Assembly (NCBI RefSeq): GCF_003286085.1
Contig: NW_020825289.1
Location: forward strand, 558,001 to 622,000
Source of the DNA: Drosophila persimilis
Taxonomy: Eukaryota > Arthropoda > Insecta > Diptera > Drosophilidae
Length of the DNA: 64,000 bases
Direction of reading: 5' to 3'
In this document: piece by piece, positions 1 through 11,617 of the stretch
Position numbering within the stretch: the first letter of the stretch is position 1
How the letters are laid out: each line of letters begins with the position of its first letter
Program-made: the position numbers and the translations under genes
The notes under the pieces: generated by a model
What the model was told of the DNA's origin: nothing
Database searches by the model: none
Seen by the model: only the letters and a program-made list of their open reading frames with translations

Positions 1-237
1 TGATTTGAAGAATAACAACGACTTTTCAACAAGTCGTCCAGCTCGCCAATAATGTGGCTGGCTTTTTGGGAATGAAGGGTATAGTATTTGAATAACTCAT
101 GCTCATTTAATAGGCTATTGTGGACACAACAAGCATCCACACGATTTTCGAGTCTACTCTACTCAGTACCAGCTCTTTTCCGGGATAGTTTTACATTTGC
201 TTCCCACTTTATTGTGTTTGTCGAAACCTGATTAAAG
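1..237. other. unassigned DNA at window start
   Basis: I recognise no gene or repeat family here. It precedes LINE-derived sequence that begins near 238 and may be more of the same element or Nipped-A intron. Confidence 0.4.
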
Positions 238-330
238 CCGGAAATTCTTAGTTCCGAGGTTTTGGCAGTTCATTACACAACTTTTAGATAGGACCGTTCG
301 TCTTGACGTGCAGGAGGGGTTCTGATTGCA

Positions 331-1256
331 GTGGACTGCATAGTAGTGCACGCAAAATGCGCTGGATTTTCTGGCCTCGTGAGTGATGCTATAGCCAAAC
401 GCAATGGGTTGCATTGCAGTTGCGAGGCATGCCGTGCGGTGCAGAATGATATGGTGGCTTTTATGAGGCAGACGCGGAAGGGCTTTAAGGAGCTGACCGT
501 TGGCTTTAAAAAGCATTACGATCGGCTCCTAGCCATGGAGTCTCAATTTGGCAGTCTGCAACTGCTGAATGAGTCTCCGAGGCGTAAAAGGGTCACTCCG
601 CGGGATCTGCAAATGCCAACAGTCACTCAGCAGCTCGTTGCCGAAAAACTGACTCCGACCAATCCCGGTGTGCAGCAGTTGATCTCGTTTGCCACTCCAA
701 GGGAAACGACAGCTGCTGGCGATGCAGATTAGGTAGCCGAATTCATCGCTGCAGAGAACGTGCAGCCAAGTACGTCTGCAGCGTCCGTGTCCGTGGTATC
801 CGCAATCTCGCTAGCTGTCCCGTCTATTCCGATCCCACCAGTGATCAAAAGGTCCGGACCTCCGGATATTGCCACCACAGGTACTAGGCCTGTGGTGCCT
901 AAAACACTGATGGGAGTCCCAACAAAACGACAAGTTTGAACTAACAAGTTGAACTAACATCTAATGATGTAATTGCTTTTATTCAAAGCCAAATAATAAC
1001 CGTGGGTTTGGTGAAGAAATTTAACTTCTTTTAAGCCAGGGAGATAGCCTCGTTTAAGCTAAGCATCTCCCCAACTCAATTTGACACCATTTGCTCCGCT
1101 AAATTTTGGCCGGAGCATTTGGTGGTGAAGGAGTTTAAGGCTAAGAAGAAGAATAGGCCCCCCATAACTCTAACAAATCATTCCATTGTGCCACCCTCAA
1201 CCTCAACTTCCTCTTCCTCATCCTCTCGTCCTGCTTCCACCTCTCCCAAAAACTAA
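331..1256 (+). pseudogene. LINE ORF1 remnant (zinc-finger/coiled-coil type)
   Basis: The first 133 codons (331-732) contain a cysteine/histidine-rich segment (HCSCEACRAV) followed by a charged, probably coiled-coil stretch, as in ORF1 proteins of CR1/Jockey LINEs, where it packages RNA. The frame is then lost, but the C-terminal portion is still visible at about 1020-1256 (FKLSISPTQFDTICSAKFW, then FKAKKKNRPPITLT and a serine-rich tail ending in TAA at 1254-1256), just ahead of the ORF2 start. The N-terminus is abnormal: bases 238-336 are not ORF1 but a copy of the ORF2 endonuclease start found again at 1308-1410, so the beginning of ORF1 is replaced by ORF2 sequence. Confidence 0.7.
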
Positions 1257-2569
1257 CTTTTCTTTTAGTAACTTATCAGATTATTAGAGGCTTACGTAGT
1301 AAACTTAATGCCGGACACTCTTAGTTCCGAGGTTTTGGCTGGTCGGTACACAACTTTTAGAAAGGACCGTTCGTCTCGACGTGCAGGAGGGGTTCTGATT
1401 GCAGTGGACTCTATCTTCACGTCGGAACACTTCACAGTCCAAATTAAACAGGAACTGGAATTCCTGTGTGTAAAACTTATTCTTCCCGCTTTTGCTATAT
1501 TCATTACTTGCTCGTATATTCCACCTTCTTCGGATATCTCTATTCATGAGCAGCATTTGTCCGCATTAACCGTTGTTTCTTCCTCGCTATCTGATAAAGA
1601 TCATATGATAATTCTTGGTGACTTCAACTTGGCAGGAACTGCCTGGTCTTCGGTAAACGAGTCTAGTAACCTAGTGCCCATGTCACGACATGACTTTGTT
1701 GACGGCTTGGTTGACCTGTCCCTGTCAATCATGTGAAAAATTCCTTGGGTCGATTGCTTGATCTGTTCTTTGTATCGGGTCCGACCATAGTGCTGCTAAA
1801 CCGAGCCATTCCGCTCACTATGCCTGAAGACGCCTACCACCCTACTTTCGAGGTGTCGCTAGATATAGGACCAACTGTATTGGATCAGTCGAGTAGGCTA
1901 TTCGAAAGTGTCCTCTGCTTTCGTAAGGCCGAGTTTGCGAAGCTTAATAACCTCATTAGGGATTTTGATTGGTCCGCTTTGTACTTGTGCGCTGATGTCA
2001 TAAAAGCCACAAACATTTTTTACAATGCTCTTGGTACATTTTTTGATTTTTGTGTCCCGATTTCTTGTCCGATTAAATCTGGAAAACCGCCTTGGTTTAC
2101 CAAAGAGTTATCCAGTCTAAAACCTTAAAATCAAGACTATACAAAATTTCAAGAGTTGTTAAGTTAAGTTGTTCACACTGTCTTTTGATTCTTTTTGCTT
2201 CCGCATGATCTAAGGAATTGTTTATAATTCCTCTCCATAAAAAAGGTAGCAGGTCTGACGAAAAATTAAATTATAGAGGTATAGCAAAGTTATCCGCTAT
2301 TCCCAAAATTTTTGAGAAGGTATAAACTCCGCACGTGGAACATCTCTGCAAGTCACATATCTCCAACTCAGCATGGATTTATAAGGCGGCGATCAACCAA
2401 CTCTTTCATTATTAAAGGCTTTCAAGGTTACTTACAGACCAATGTTATTTACTCCGACTTTAGTGAAGATTTCGACTCTGTAAACCGTTCCCTTTTAGCG
2501 CATAAACTTGACCTTTTTGGGTGTCCGCCCAACCTCCTGAGATGGATTTCTAGCTATCTTTGTTCCAGG

Positions 2570-3253
2570 CATAGCTCGCAAACAACGGTCAACACTTTTT
2601 CCCTTTGCTGTCTCGTCACTGACAAAACAGAAAAAGACCACGGTCTCTCACTGAGCAGAACACTTTTTGTCTCTTCGCTTGTGTTATGTGTTTTGTGTTT
2701 TCGGTTGAGCCCGACAAACAATCGTGTCTCACAATAACAACTTAGAGAGACACTTTGGTCAAGCGCTCACAGCAAAAGTGTCTTTAAATGAACAGAACCA
2801 AAATAGTGTCTGAATAAAGTGTTTTTAGTTTTTTTTTCGTGTATATGTTTATTTATTCATGTTTTCCGCATCTTTTGGGCTATTGTATTGTAATATGTAT
2901 ATTTATTTGCAAAATTGGCAATAGAACATTTTCGTTTTGCTTTTCACGATTCATTTTAAGCTCCAATAGTCAAACCGTATAGAATTCACAAAAATTGATC
3001 GTTGCCATAAGCATCACACGTACAAGCACGCATACATACGAAAAACACACTTTGTTCGTTCACTCGCGATACGATGCTCAGTGAAAAACAGGAACAAAAG
3101 AAAAGTGAAAAAATCGGTCTTTGCTTGAGCGAAGAGCGAGTTGAGCAAAAACAGATTTTATCGGGTATTTTCAGTCCCTTGTCTCAATGTGTCGGTCAAT
3201 GAGAGGTTTTTATCTGACACGCCGAAAGTATCAACCGTTATTTGCGAGGTCTG
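2570..3253. mobile_element. hAT-like non-autonomous DNA transposon, 684 bp, 8-bp TSD
   Basis: It is flanked by the perfect 8-bp direct repeat GTTCCAGG (2562-2569 and 3254-3261). The ends are inverted repeats of about 24 bp: the left end reads CATAGCTCGCAAACAACGG and the reverse complement of the right end reads CAGACCTCGCAAATAACGG. Removing the element and one repeat restores a continuous LINE sequence across the site. An 8-bp duplication and a CA-type terminus fit the hAT superfamily; P-type elements also make 8 bp. No transposase coding is visible, so it would have depended on a helper. A shorter homologous copy lies at 48444-48837. Confidence 0.8.
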
Positions 3254-3768
3254 GTTCCAGGTCCTCTTCCAAAACTCCCTCTCTTTACCAGTAAAGGTTT
3301 CTTCGGGAGTACCACAGGGAAGCCTTCTAAGCCCCTTACTCTTCATACTCTTTACTCTCGAGTACTTATGTGTGCATGGTGTTGTGCAAACTTTTTACAC
3401 CTTAATGCCTCGAAATGCAATGTTCTGACATTTCATCGTTCTAGCCCCTTGTTGGCTCCATATACCCTATGTGGTGGTTCTCTTGAGAGAATTACCCCGG
3501 TGGATGATCATGGTGTTATATTAGACACCAAGCTTAGGTTTTCTGAACACATTATTGCCATTGTAAATAAGGCCATGGGTGTGGTTGGGTTTATAAAGAG
3601 GAGGTCAGAGGAACTTGATAACCCCTATATGACAAAGACTCTCTATATCTCGCTAGTTCGTCCGATCATAGAATACGGCTCCTGTATATGGTGCCCTCAG
3701 TACAAAGTACACCAGGACCGTATAGAATCAGTACAAAAAAACTTTTTACGTTTTGCTATGCAAAGCTT

Positions 3769-5093
3769 AACTGAAATTGCCACAGCTGCACCGCTCGCTG
3801 TGCGTGGGGCAAACTTTTGGCTCAATTTAACCTCCGGCTAACTGCGTAGTAGAAACATTTGGGAGAAGCGTTCAGAAATGGAAAAAAATGCAACTCTGTG
3901 CGCAAATTCTTTGATTATGGAAATCAGTGGCAGTGGCGGTGAGAGCAACAAATAATTGAGTTCAGAAGGGTAGGAGGAGTAGCAGAAGTGCCGAGATAAT
4001 GGTATTCGGATAAGAGGCGGAGTTCCAGGGCGGCGGGCTTCTATCACGTGTGCTTATCGGCAACGGCGCTGCTCTGCGCTGACAGAAAGCGTGCAAAATA
4101 TAATAAATTTGCAGCTCCACCCGCAGGAACGTGACATTCAAATTTCAGATTTATCAGTCCATAAAATAGGCCAAATATAAGCCTGCCAAAAGAGCTGATG
4201 CCAAACAGTGGTTGCGCCCGGAGAACGACTAGCGAAAAGGCTGAAAGGTTTCTGAGCCAAGCCCAAAACTATGCAACGAAAGCCGGAGCTTACACCACCA
4301 TCATGTAGAACGAGTGGCCTGGCCCTGTCTTATTTTCTCTGTCAACGAAACTCGGCAGATCTTATTCCAAATTCCACTCCAGCCTCTCCGGAGGTACCCC
4401 ATGGCCATGCCCCTGAAGGTTAAAGCAGTGCACATTCTTCTTTTCGATTCTTAAGCTTATAAATCAATTAAAACGGATGCTATTGAATCCCATCACTCAT
4501 CGAATCTCTACTTATGGCATCGAATCGCTAATCGATGCAAGAAAATTACATACAAAAGTGCATTAAGCTGGTGATTTGCTTTCGCTTTTCTATGGGTCCA
4601 TAATCAATGCGAGTACCTACATATTTACGTGTGTATTTATGTGTGTCCTTCATCCTCCTGTCATTTGCTGTTTGTGTGCTAAGTCCCCTAATTAGGTCAA
4701 ACAAAGGGCCCTGCCACGCACTCTCCGACGCTGTCCGCACAAAATCAGAGAATGAAACACGTTAGCAGCAGCGGCAACAAGGACTCCAGACATCAGGTGG
4801 CTCTTAACTGAAACAAGAGCCCCAACTATAGCTTCAGGGAACACTCTTTTGAGCGGCAGATTGTCTGGATTATCGCTGAAACGATACTCTCGGCGCCTGG
4901 GTCCATCCGGCGATCGTTCAGTGTACATCTGCGTACATAAATCACGCGAATGAATAAATAAATTATAGTAAAAACAAAGCCATCAAAATGCGATAAGAGG
5001 TGAAGAAAGCAAAGGAGCTCGAAAATGTTTGCGGTCTCCCACATGAAAAAATATACGTATATACAGTTCATATGTATATTTATTTATGGTTTT
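3769..5093. other. non-coding DNA, no gene recognised
   Basis: About 1.3 kb of mixed-composition, apparently unique DNA follows the LINE. Reading frames are short and show no family resemblance. It is plausibly Nipped-A intron that predates the insertions on either side. Confidence 0.5.
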
Positions 5094-5735
5094 TATACCC
5101 GATACTCAAAATGAGTATTGGGGTATATTAGATTTGTGGTGAAAGGGGATGTGTGTAACGTCCAGAAGGAATCGTTTCCGACCCCATAAAGTATATATAT
5201 TCTTGATGAGCATCAATAGCCGAGTCGATTGAGCCATGTCTGTCTGTCCGTCTGTCCGTCCGTCCGTCTGTCCGTCTGTCCGTCCCCTTCAGCGCCTAAT
5301 GCTCAAAGACTATAAGAGCTACAGCAACGATGTTTTGGATCCAGACTTCTGTGATATGTCACTGCTCCAAAAATATTTCAAAACTTTGCCCCGCCCACTT
5401 CCGCCCCCACAAAGGGCGAAAATCTGTGGCATCCACAATTTCGACGATACGAGAAAACTAAAAACGCAGAATCATAGATAATGACCATATCTATCAGATT
5501 GCTGAATCTGGATCAGATCAGATAATTTTTATAGCCAAAAGGAACAAATCAATTTGCAGTGGCTACGCAGCGCCCGACGTCACGCTCAGACTGATTTTCT
5601 GTCTCTCTCGCACGCACTCTTTGTCGTGTCGTTAAATATTAGCGGCGTCTGCCGGAGGAGAGCCATACTGACTTAGTATCGGGTATAACCGTAGAGTTGC
5701 GGTGTCCGCAGCAACTCACAACGTTCCCCCTCGTT
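5094..5735 (+). mobile_element. DINE-1/SGM-type Helitron-like element, internally deleted
   Basis: It begins with TATACCCGATACTCAAAATG and carries the conserved block ending in CATAAAGTATATATATTCTT, the GAGTCGATTGAGCCATG block, and a CTGTCTGTCCGTC-type microsatellite at about 5236-5285. It ends with CAACGTTCCCCCTCGTT. These are hallmarks of the DINE-1/INE-1/SGM family of non-autonomous Helitron-related elements, which encode no protein. It is shorter than the roughly 1.05-kb units at 36.6-38.7 kb and 43.4-44.5 kb because most of the central repeats are missing. Confidence 0.85.
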
Positions 5736-6557
5736 CTTGTTGCTTTTTGGCTCTGCGGCTGTTGCGATAACAATGCTTGTGTGTGGGACAGAGACAGAGA
5801 CAGGGAGAGGAGGCGCACATAGAGTTAGAAAGACAGGAGGAGGTGCAGGTATTGTTGAGAATTGTAGAAAAATACTCGTACAAGTTCAATTTAATTGTTG
5901 ATAAGAAGCCAGCAGCAGACGCAGGGGCAGACGACGAGGCAACTGTGGACGGAGTGGATGGGGCAGGGGCGGGGGCATTCCAATCAAATAAATTGTATTT
6001 ATTTTTAAGGCTCTTTTATAGATTTGAGATTGAAGTGATTTGTGATAACAAACAAACGGAGCGCAAGAGACAGAGAGAGAAAGAGACAGAGAGAGAAAGA
6101 GAGAGAGAGAACGACACCCTGCTGATCTGTCGGAACTTCTACTACGACTACTCGTATTGCTCAAGTCGAATAAAAACGCTTAGTTTGTAAACCAAAGCAG
6201 AATCCTTTTGCAATCAATTCTTCTATTTTGACACCTCAGCTATGGACGTACATAGGCTCACTCCCTTTAGCTTTTGCCATTCGATTTTCGTCTAATTTCT
6301 TAAGCGTACACCAAATCGATGCATCTGTGTGCAACTGTCTCTGCGTGGCAGTGTTTGTGTTTATCTGTGTATATGGTAAATTACTTGTTAGACGTTGCCA
6401 CTTGCATTCCTTTGTGGCAAATGCAACAAAATGCTTTGCAATGCACAATTCGCATGCACCTTTCAAATTTTGGTTGTTGTTTCTTTTTTTTGTTGTTTGC
6501 AGTTTCGCCTAATCTCTGCGTTTGACTTGCAATCGGTATTTTCTTGTTTCTTTTTCG
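5736..6557. other. unique-looking non-coding DNA with AG microsatellite
   Basis: No gene is recognised. A purine-rich AGAGAG/GACAGAG tract at about 6058-6112 produces long but low-complexity open frames on both strands that should not be read as genes. Confidence 0.5.
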
Positions 6558-6888
6558 TTGTTGTAGTTTTTTTTACTCTAGTAGTAATTTACTCTAGTAA
6601 GAGTAATTTACTCTCTCTGCTATTAGTAAACCTCCCATCCTTAGTTAACCGTACAAAAATGCTTGGTGTGATGACAGCCCTGATCTGTTGAGCCGCATAA
6701 ACTTTACGATTCCTATAAGACTTACTAAAAATGTTATACCGTTGTTCCTTCCACTTTATTGATCGAATAATTCCTTGCATGAACCGTTTAGGGTCTTATG
6801 CTCTACCATAACATATCCACCACTAATTCTCTTCCTCTTATTAAATTACTAATCGTTACACACCTTTCTAGTAAGTAGTAATTAGTAA
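6558..6888 (+). mobile_element. CR1/Jockey-type LINE, 3' end fragment
   Basis: It matches the 3' end of the LINE on the opposite strand at 62868-63190: the shared C-terminal coding (RLLLVNLPS-like, then the region encoding NFIPLF-type residues) and the shared tail with short AGTAATTAGTAATTA repeats instead of poly(A). A small internal deletion relative to that copy is seen near 6660. A DINE-1 starts directly at its 3' end. Confidence 0.75.
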
Positions 6889-7554
6889 TTATACCCGATA
6901 CTCAAAATGAGTATTGGGGTATATTAGATTTGTGGTAAAAGTGGATGTGTGTAACGTCCAGAAGGAATCGTTTCCGACTCCATAAAGTATATATATTCTT
7001 GATCAGCATCAATAGCCGAGTCGATTGAGCCATGTCTGTCTCTTATAGTCTTTGAGCACTAGGCGCTGAAGGGGACGGACAGACGGACAGTCCGTCCCCC
7101 GTAAAACCAAAAACGCAGAATCGTAGAGGATGACTATATGTTCTAGAGTGTAAAATCTCAACCAGATCGTATAATTATTACAGCCAGAATCAAGAAAACA
7201 ATTTCATTCTTTCTCGCTCTGTCTCTCTCTACCACACAGGTTTCATGGTCGATTTTGCCAATTGAAAAATATGAGTTCAAGGATCTCAGAACCTATAAGA
7301 GCCAGAGCAACCAAATTTGGTATCCACACTCCTGTGATATCGGACCTTGACCGTTTTGTGTCAAAATTGCAATTTGCACTGGCTACGCAGCGCCCGACGT
7401 CACGCTCAGACTAATTTTCTGTCTCTTTCGCACGTACTCTTTGTCGTTTCGTTTAATAATAGCGGCGTCTGCCGAGGAGAGCCATACTGACTTAGTATCG
7501 GGTATAACTGTAGAGTTGCGGTGTCCGCAGCAACTCACAACGTTCCCCCTCGTT
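6889..7554 (+). mobile_element. DINE-1/SGM-type element with internal inversion
   Basis: It has the same termini and conserved blocks as the copy at 5094. After the GAGCCATGTCTGTCTC block (about 7041-7090) the segment encoding the AGCACTAGGCGCTGAAGG motif and the GGACGGACAGACGG microsatellite appears in the opposite orientation, indicating a small internal inversion or template switch. The 3' half then continues normally to CAACGTTCCCCCTCGTT. Confidence 0.8.
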
Positions 7555-7750
7555 TTTTATTAATTCTTGGGGAGAAGCATTGTTGTGGATGCCCTTGTGA
7601 CTCATTTGAGTGCTCAGGCCACGGATACTATAGTCTTTTATCACTAACCATACAGTACATAGATGTGCCAGTTCATGCAACGAAAATGTCGTACATCGAA
7701 AAGCATTGGTTAAAGCATTCTTAATATTCAACAATTCTGATTGATATCAT
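7555..7750. other. unassigned DNA
   Basis: A short stretch between a DINE-1 and the BEL/Pao fossil; nothing is recognised. Confidence 0.4.
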
Positions 7751-8329
7751 CTAAATGATACCATAGAAAATTTAATAGCTCTCAGTTGTGAATTCCTGGA
7801 GAAGGATTCAGGCTGGGCAATATAAAGTTTTAAATATTTTGAACTTACCATGTGTTTGAGATGCCAAGCTTTTTTGGCACCTATGTGTTTCAAAATGAAA
7901 AGAGAATTTGGATTAAACTTTATAATTCGTATTTAATCTTGGTGGCTTAGCGGAAGCCGATTGCTTGCTATGGCCAGATAAAATTTATGCGAGATCGATA
8001 TGGGTTAGCATAGAACTGAACTATAGACGACGGCGTTAGATCAAAGTGATTGCCGAAGTGGCGGCAGCAGATCAAAGTAATTGCCGAAGTGGCGGCGGCA
8101 GAGAGCCCCTTTAGCGGGAGAGCGCAGCAGCTCTGCAGAAAGGCAACGTTTTACAACATAGGCGGCTCTTTCTGCTCATACAATAATAATGCTTAAAGTT
8201 ACGGTTATTATTTGGCGGCTGGCCCGAACATACTCCCCCCGTTGCGAGCTATTCTCTCAACAGATTCTTCCTTAAGGGGCAGCAAACATAGCCGAATGAC
8301 GGTCCTCCTGGTTTTTCCTGAGGAGAAAC

Positions 8330-9647
8330 CTATCCTGTCTTCAGGTCAGCGACGCGACACACTCCGTCCTTGCCCATAACGAAATCGACCACTCTAGCCA
8401 GTGGCCAACGCATTGGAGGAAGATTTTCGTCCTTCACCAGAACGAGATCGTTCTTGCAGATGTTTTGCGCGGAGGTACGCCACTTCGCGCGCTCTTGCAA
8501 AAGAGTGAGATACTCTTCGCGCCAACGGCTCCAAAATATTTGCTCTAGTTGGGTGACCCGCTGCCACCCATCCAAACGATTGTAGTTCAGCTTCGTTAGG
8601 TCAGGCTCGAGGATTTGCTCATGGGGAGCCTAGGAGCAGATGAGAAGGAGTCAAAACGTCTAAATCATCAGGATTTTCTGAAAGCGAGAGCAAAGGGCGA
8701 GAGTTAACAACTGCAGTGATCTGACAGATCAGAGAGCGCAGCTCGTCGAAGCTAAGCACAGATGGTCCAACTGAGCGGTACAGGTGATATTTTGCGGCCT
8801 TCACCGCCGTTTCCCACAACCCGCCAAAATGCGGAGAGCGTGGTGAGATGAAACGCCAGTCGATCGAGTCAGCCAAGATCGAGTCATGGACCTGCTTCAT
8901 ATGCGGTTGGCTCAGACAAAGCTTCTGTAGCTCCAGAAGCTCGTTCTTGGCCCTAACGAAGTTTGTCACATTGTCCGACCAAATTTGATTTGGCCTTCCT
9001 CGAGTGGTAGTAAAACGCGCCTCCTTTATAGCCTGTATAGCCTTAGAAGTGAAGCAGATGAATACGCTAATGTAGCACTTGATCGGAGGCCTCGTGCGGA
9101 TTTCTGATCGGTAGAAATAAGGTCCACATTAATCTACTCCAGTGACTTCAAAAGCTCGAGATCCTTCCAAACGTTCCTTAGGTAGGTCTCCCATGATGTG
9201 TTCAACCATGCGCGGCCTAGTCCTGAAGCATCTCACACATCTGCTGACGACACTTGACACTGCTTTAAAACCTCCAATGGGCCAATATTCCAGCCGAATT
9301 TTGGATAGCAAGGCGCGAGGTCCGTCATGGAGGTTTCTTTCGTGATAATATCTTATCAGTGCAAAGGTAATGGAATGTCCCTTTGGCAGAATGAGCGGGT
9401 GCTGAACGTCAGATCATAGCGATGAGTTGCCAAGACGACCTCCAACTCTAAGTAGCCCAGAATGATCGATGAACGGGTTGAAGGAACTAATATAACTGGA
9501 TTTCATGACTTGACCATTGCGCCGAATCTCCTTTATGTCCATCCACAAATTTGCCAGCTGAATGTGTCGAAATAGAAGATGCGTTCCTTGACGAATATCA
9601 GAAACGGTGAGTCCTGGATGCCTAAGACGATGTATAAATTTATGCAT
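8330..9647 (-). pseudogene. BEL/Pao integrase region (fossil)
   Basis: This is the 3' part of the outer BEL/Pao pol. It contains the N-terminal zinc-binding part (RCVRCFRTRPRM), the catalytic-core remnants (SPHFGGLWETAVKAAKYH, VNSRPL), and the C-terminal domain typical of BEL/Pao pols (DLVLVKDENLPPMRWPLARV). It stops abruptly at 9647, where the nested element begins, and pol continues at 19420. It is a fossil and not functional. Confidence 0.8.
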
Positions 9648-10902
9648 TGTAAGGAAGTTCTCAGGCCGAGGTACAGCTTCTCAGTCTGTCCAGGGCCCGG
9701 TCCTTCCCCACAGCAAAATTTGTTGTGTGAGGACCTAAGGGGAGAGCCGCTCGTGGCGAAAGCGCGCCCGTGGGGTGGATCGTGGGACGGTCGGCCCGGC
9801 CACGAGGCGTGGGTGAAACCGTGCTTGGGAGCTGCAGAGACGTGCGTTGGGGGTCATGTGTGGCGGGAGAAGAGGTTTGGATCAGGGATCGGAAGGGTAT
9901 GGGAGAGGGGAGCCCAGCTTAGTAGATGCCGCATGATCCACGACTCACATCCACTTCGCTGGGCCTCCCGGGAAACGGGAAGAGAGGGGGAGGGGAAGTG
10001 AGTGACTCCTACGGGCGAATGTCCTGAGACAGGTGGGTGGAGGTTGGTGTCTTTATTATTTTCGGATCATTTCCCTACTTAAAATCCCGCGCCTGCAGCG
10101 GGGAAATAAGTGCCAAAAAAACTTATATTAAACAACATGTGGGCATGGATATGTAAAACAACTGCGGGAATGTTCTGTCTATACCTGCCTACTGCACCGA
10201 TCTGTTCCCCCCCAGAGCTCACATACGTGAGGTGGCTCACCCTTGTTTCCCTCCTTTGGGGTCCTGGTATCCCGCGGCGGGTCCTCGTCACTTCGGCTTA
10301 TCTCGTACACCGCGTGGTCACAGCTTGTTCTTTTCTTTTTATACGGCGCGCTCTCGGCTTATTTTTCCGCCGCACAACCGGTCTTGTTCAGCCCTCGGAG
10401 ATCACTCTTGAGCCTGGCCCGCGCTGAACCGTGCCAGGCCTCTGCTTTGTCTTTTTCCAGCTTCTCTGCCGCTTCGTGGCTGCGCAGCTTCGGCTGTCGG
10501 CCTCGGCGGCGTGGGCGATCGGCTGCGTCTGTGTATTCTCTGCTTCGCCGTCGGCTCTTTCCTCGGCTGCGTGGGCGTAAGGCCGATCGGCGGCTTCTCT
10601 GCCGCTTCGCTCTCTTTCCTCTGTGTATAGCCGTTCTCTTCGTTGCGTTCTCTCTTTCGTGTGTGTTCTCTTACTAATAGAAAAAAACCCCACTGTTTTG
10701 GTTTTCTTAGCCTATTTCTTATTTTAATTAAGGAACTGAGGATTCATTTGTTTGTCTTGGTAATAATAATAGTACTAGTAATATAATGAGATAATGAGAT
10801 AAAGATAACAGGAGATAATAATGAAACTATGTAACAACCGTCGGGGCGGTCCCTTCAAGGGGTGGTGTCGTGATCTCTATTGTGGAGGCTTATGCCTTCA
10901 CA
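9648..10902 (-). repeat. 3' LTR of the Osvaldo-like element
   Basis: 1255 bp, nearly identical to 18149-19419. In element orientation it starts TGTGAAGGCATAAGCC and ends CTTCCTTACA. It is immediately preceded (10903-10917) by a purine-rich tract, AGTAGGAAGGGAG in element sense, the probable plus-strand primer. Open frames inside the LTR exist on both copies only because the LTRs are copies of each other. Confidence 0.92.
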
Positions 10903-11617
10903 CTCCCTTCCTACTTCGGGGTGGGGCGCAGTGAAATGCGCACCAAGGTTCCACTGATGGATACGCGGAAGCGTTGGCCGTCGTGGTATTCCAGGCTGCG
11001 GATCCGGCCGCGCCCGTGACGCGCCGCGTTTACCTGGCGCCTTCCAGCAAGCTTTGCGGGATGCGACGGTCAGGCGTGCTGACCCGCCAGGCGACTGGGG
11101 CGATTGGCCATTCCTGCTCCTCCTGCAGCGCGTTTAGCTCGGGCATCTCGTCGAACGCTGTGAGCAGTCCGCCCGCATTTGCCTCTTCCAAGCCCAATAA
11201 CAGGTCGCTGTCCTCCTTTGGTTTGCTCGCGTGGTGTTGCCCTGTTCTGCTTACGGGGTCGGAGAGTGGTGTCTTGCTTGTGGTTGGCTGGTCGTGGACC
11301 GTGGTTGCCTTGAGCTGGGCGGCGACGCACCCCTAGGATGCCCCTCCGTGCCATCCTCTGCCTCTAGGGCTGTGCGTCGCTCGTCCTTGGGTTGTCTATG
11401 TCGGATCTGGTGGGGGGACCAAACCTTGATTGGTTAGAACCTGACCTATGCCACTGATGTGTCCTGTGCCCTGGGTTTCCCTGATCGGTGCATTTTCTAG
11501 TTTCTGGCTATTTCTTACTCTAATCCCTTAAGGGGAGTTAAGCTATCTTACTGCGTGTGCACGCGGTTCCCCTTGCGGGGCGAGGACATTATGGCAGCGC
11601 ACCACCATAAGTGGCCC

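Larger units (their letters stand above)
238..3768 (+). mobile_element. CR1/Jockey-type LINE, decayed, split by a DNA transposon
   Basis: This is a non-LTR retrotransposon read on the + strand. It has an ORF1 piece (331-1256), then an ORF2 with an apurinic-type endonuclease (EEP) from about 1260 (ITCSYIPPSSDISIHEQH, ILGDFN), and then a reverse transcriptase (ISPTQHGFIRRRSTNSF, VNRSLLAHKLDLFG, SSGVPQGSLL). It closes with the C-terminal block ISLVRPIIEYGSCIWCPQYK and recognisable sequence stops near 3768, before the 3' end. Several stops and frame breaks make it inactive. The RT is interrupted at 2570-3253 by a hAT-like element. The same family recurs at 6558-6888, 53270-54236 plus 61447-61630, and 62868-64000. 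Assignment to the CR1/Jockey assemblage rests on RT and C-terminal motifs; the exact family name is not established. Confidence 0.85.

Noticed and set aside
5236-5290. CTGTCTGTCCGTC arrays (also about 44280-44340) as CRISPR-like or regulatory repeats
   Set aside because: This is the standard microsatellite core of DINE-1 elements.
5777-6190. 137-codon open frame on the + strand and its antisense partner
   Set aside because: It is driven by an AG-rich microsatellite (RERERE-type repeats) with no conserved domain.
10110-10693. Long open frames present in two near-identical copies (also 18654-19210)
   Set aside because: They lie inside the two LTRs of the Osvaldo-like element and are duplicated only because LTRs are copies. 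No domain is recognised.
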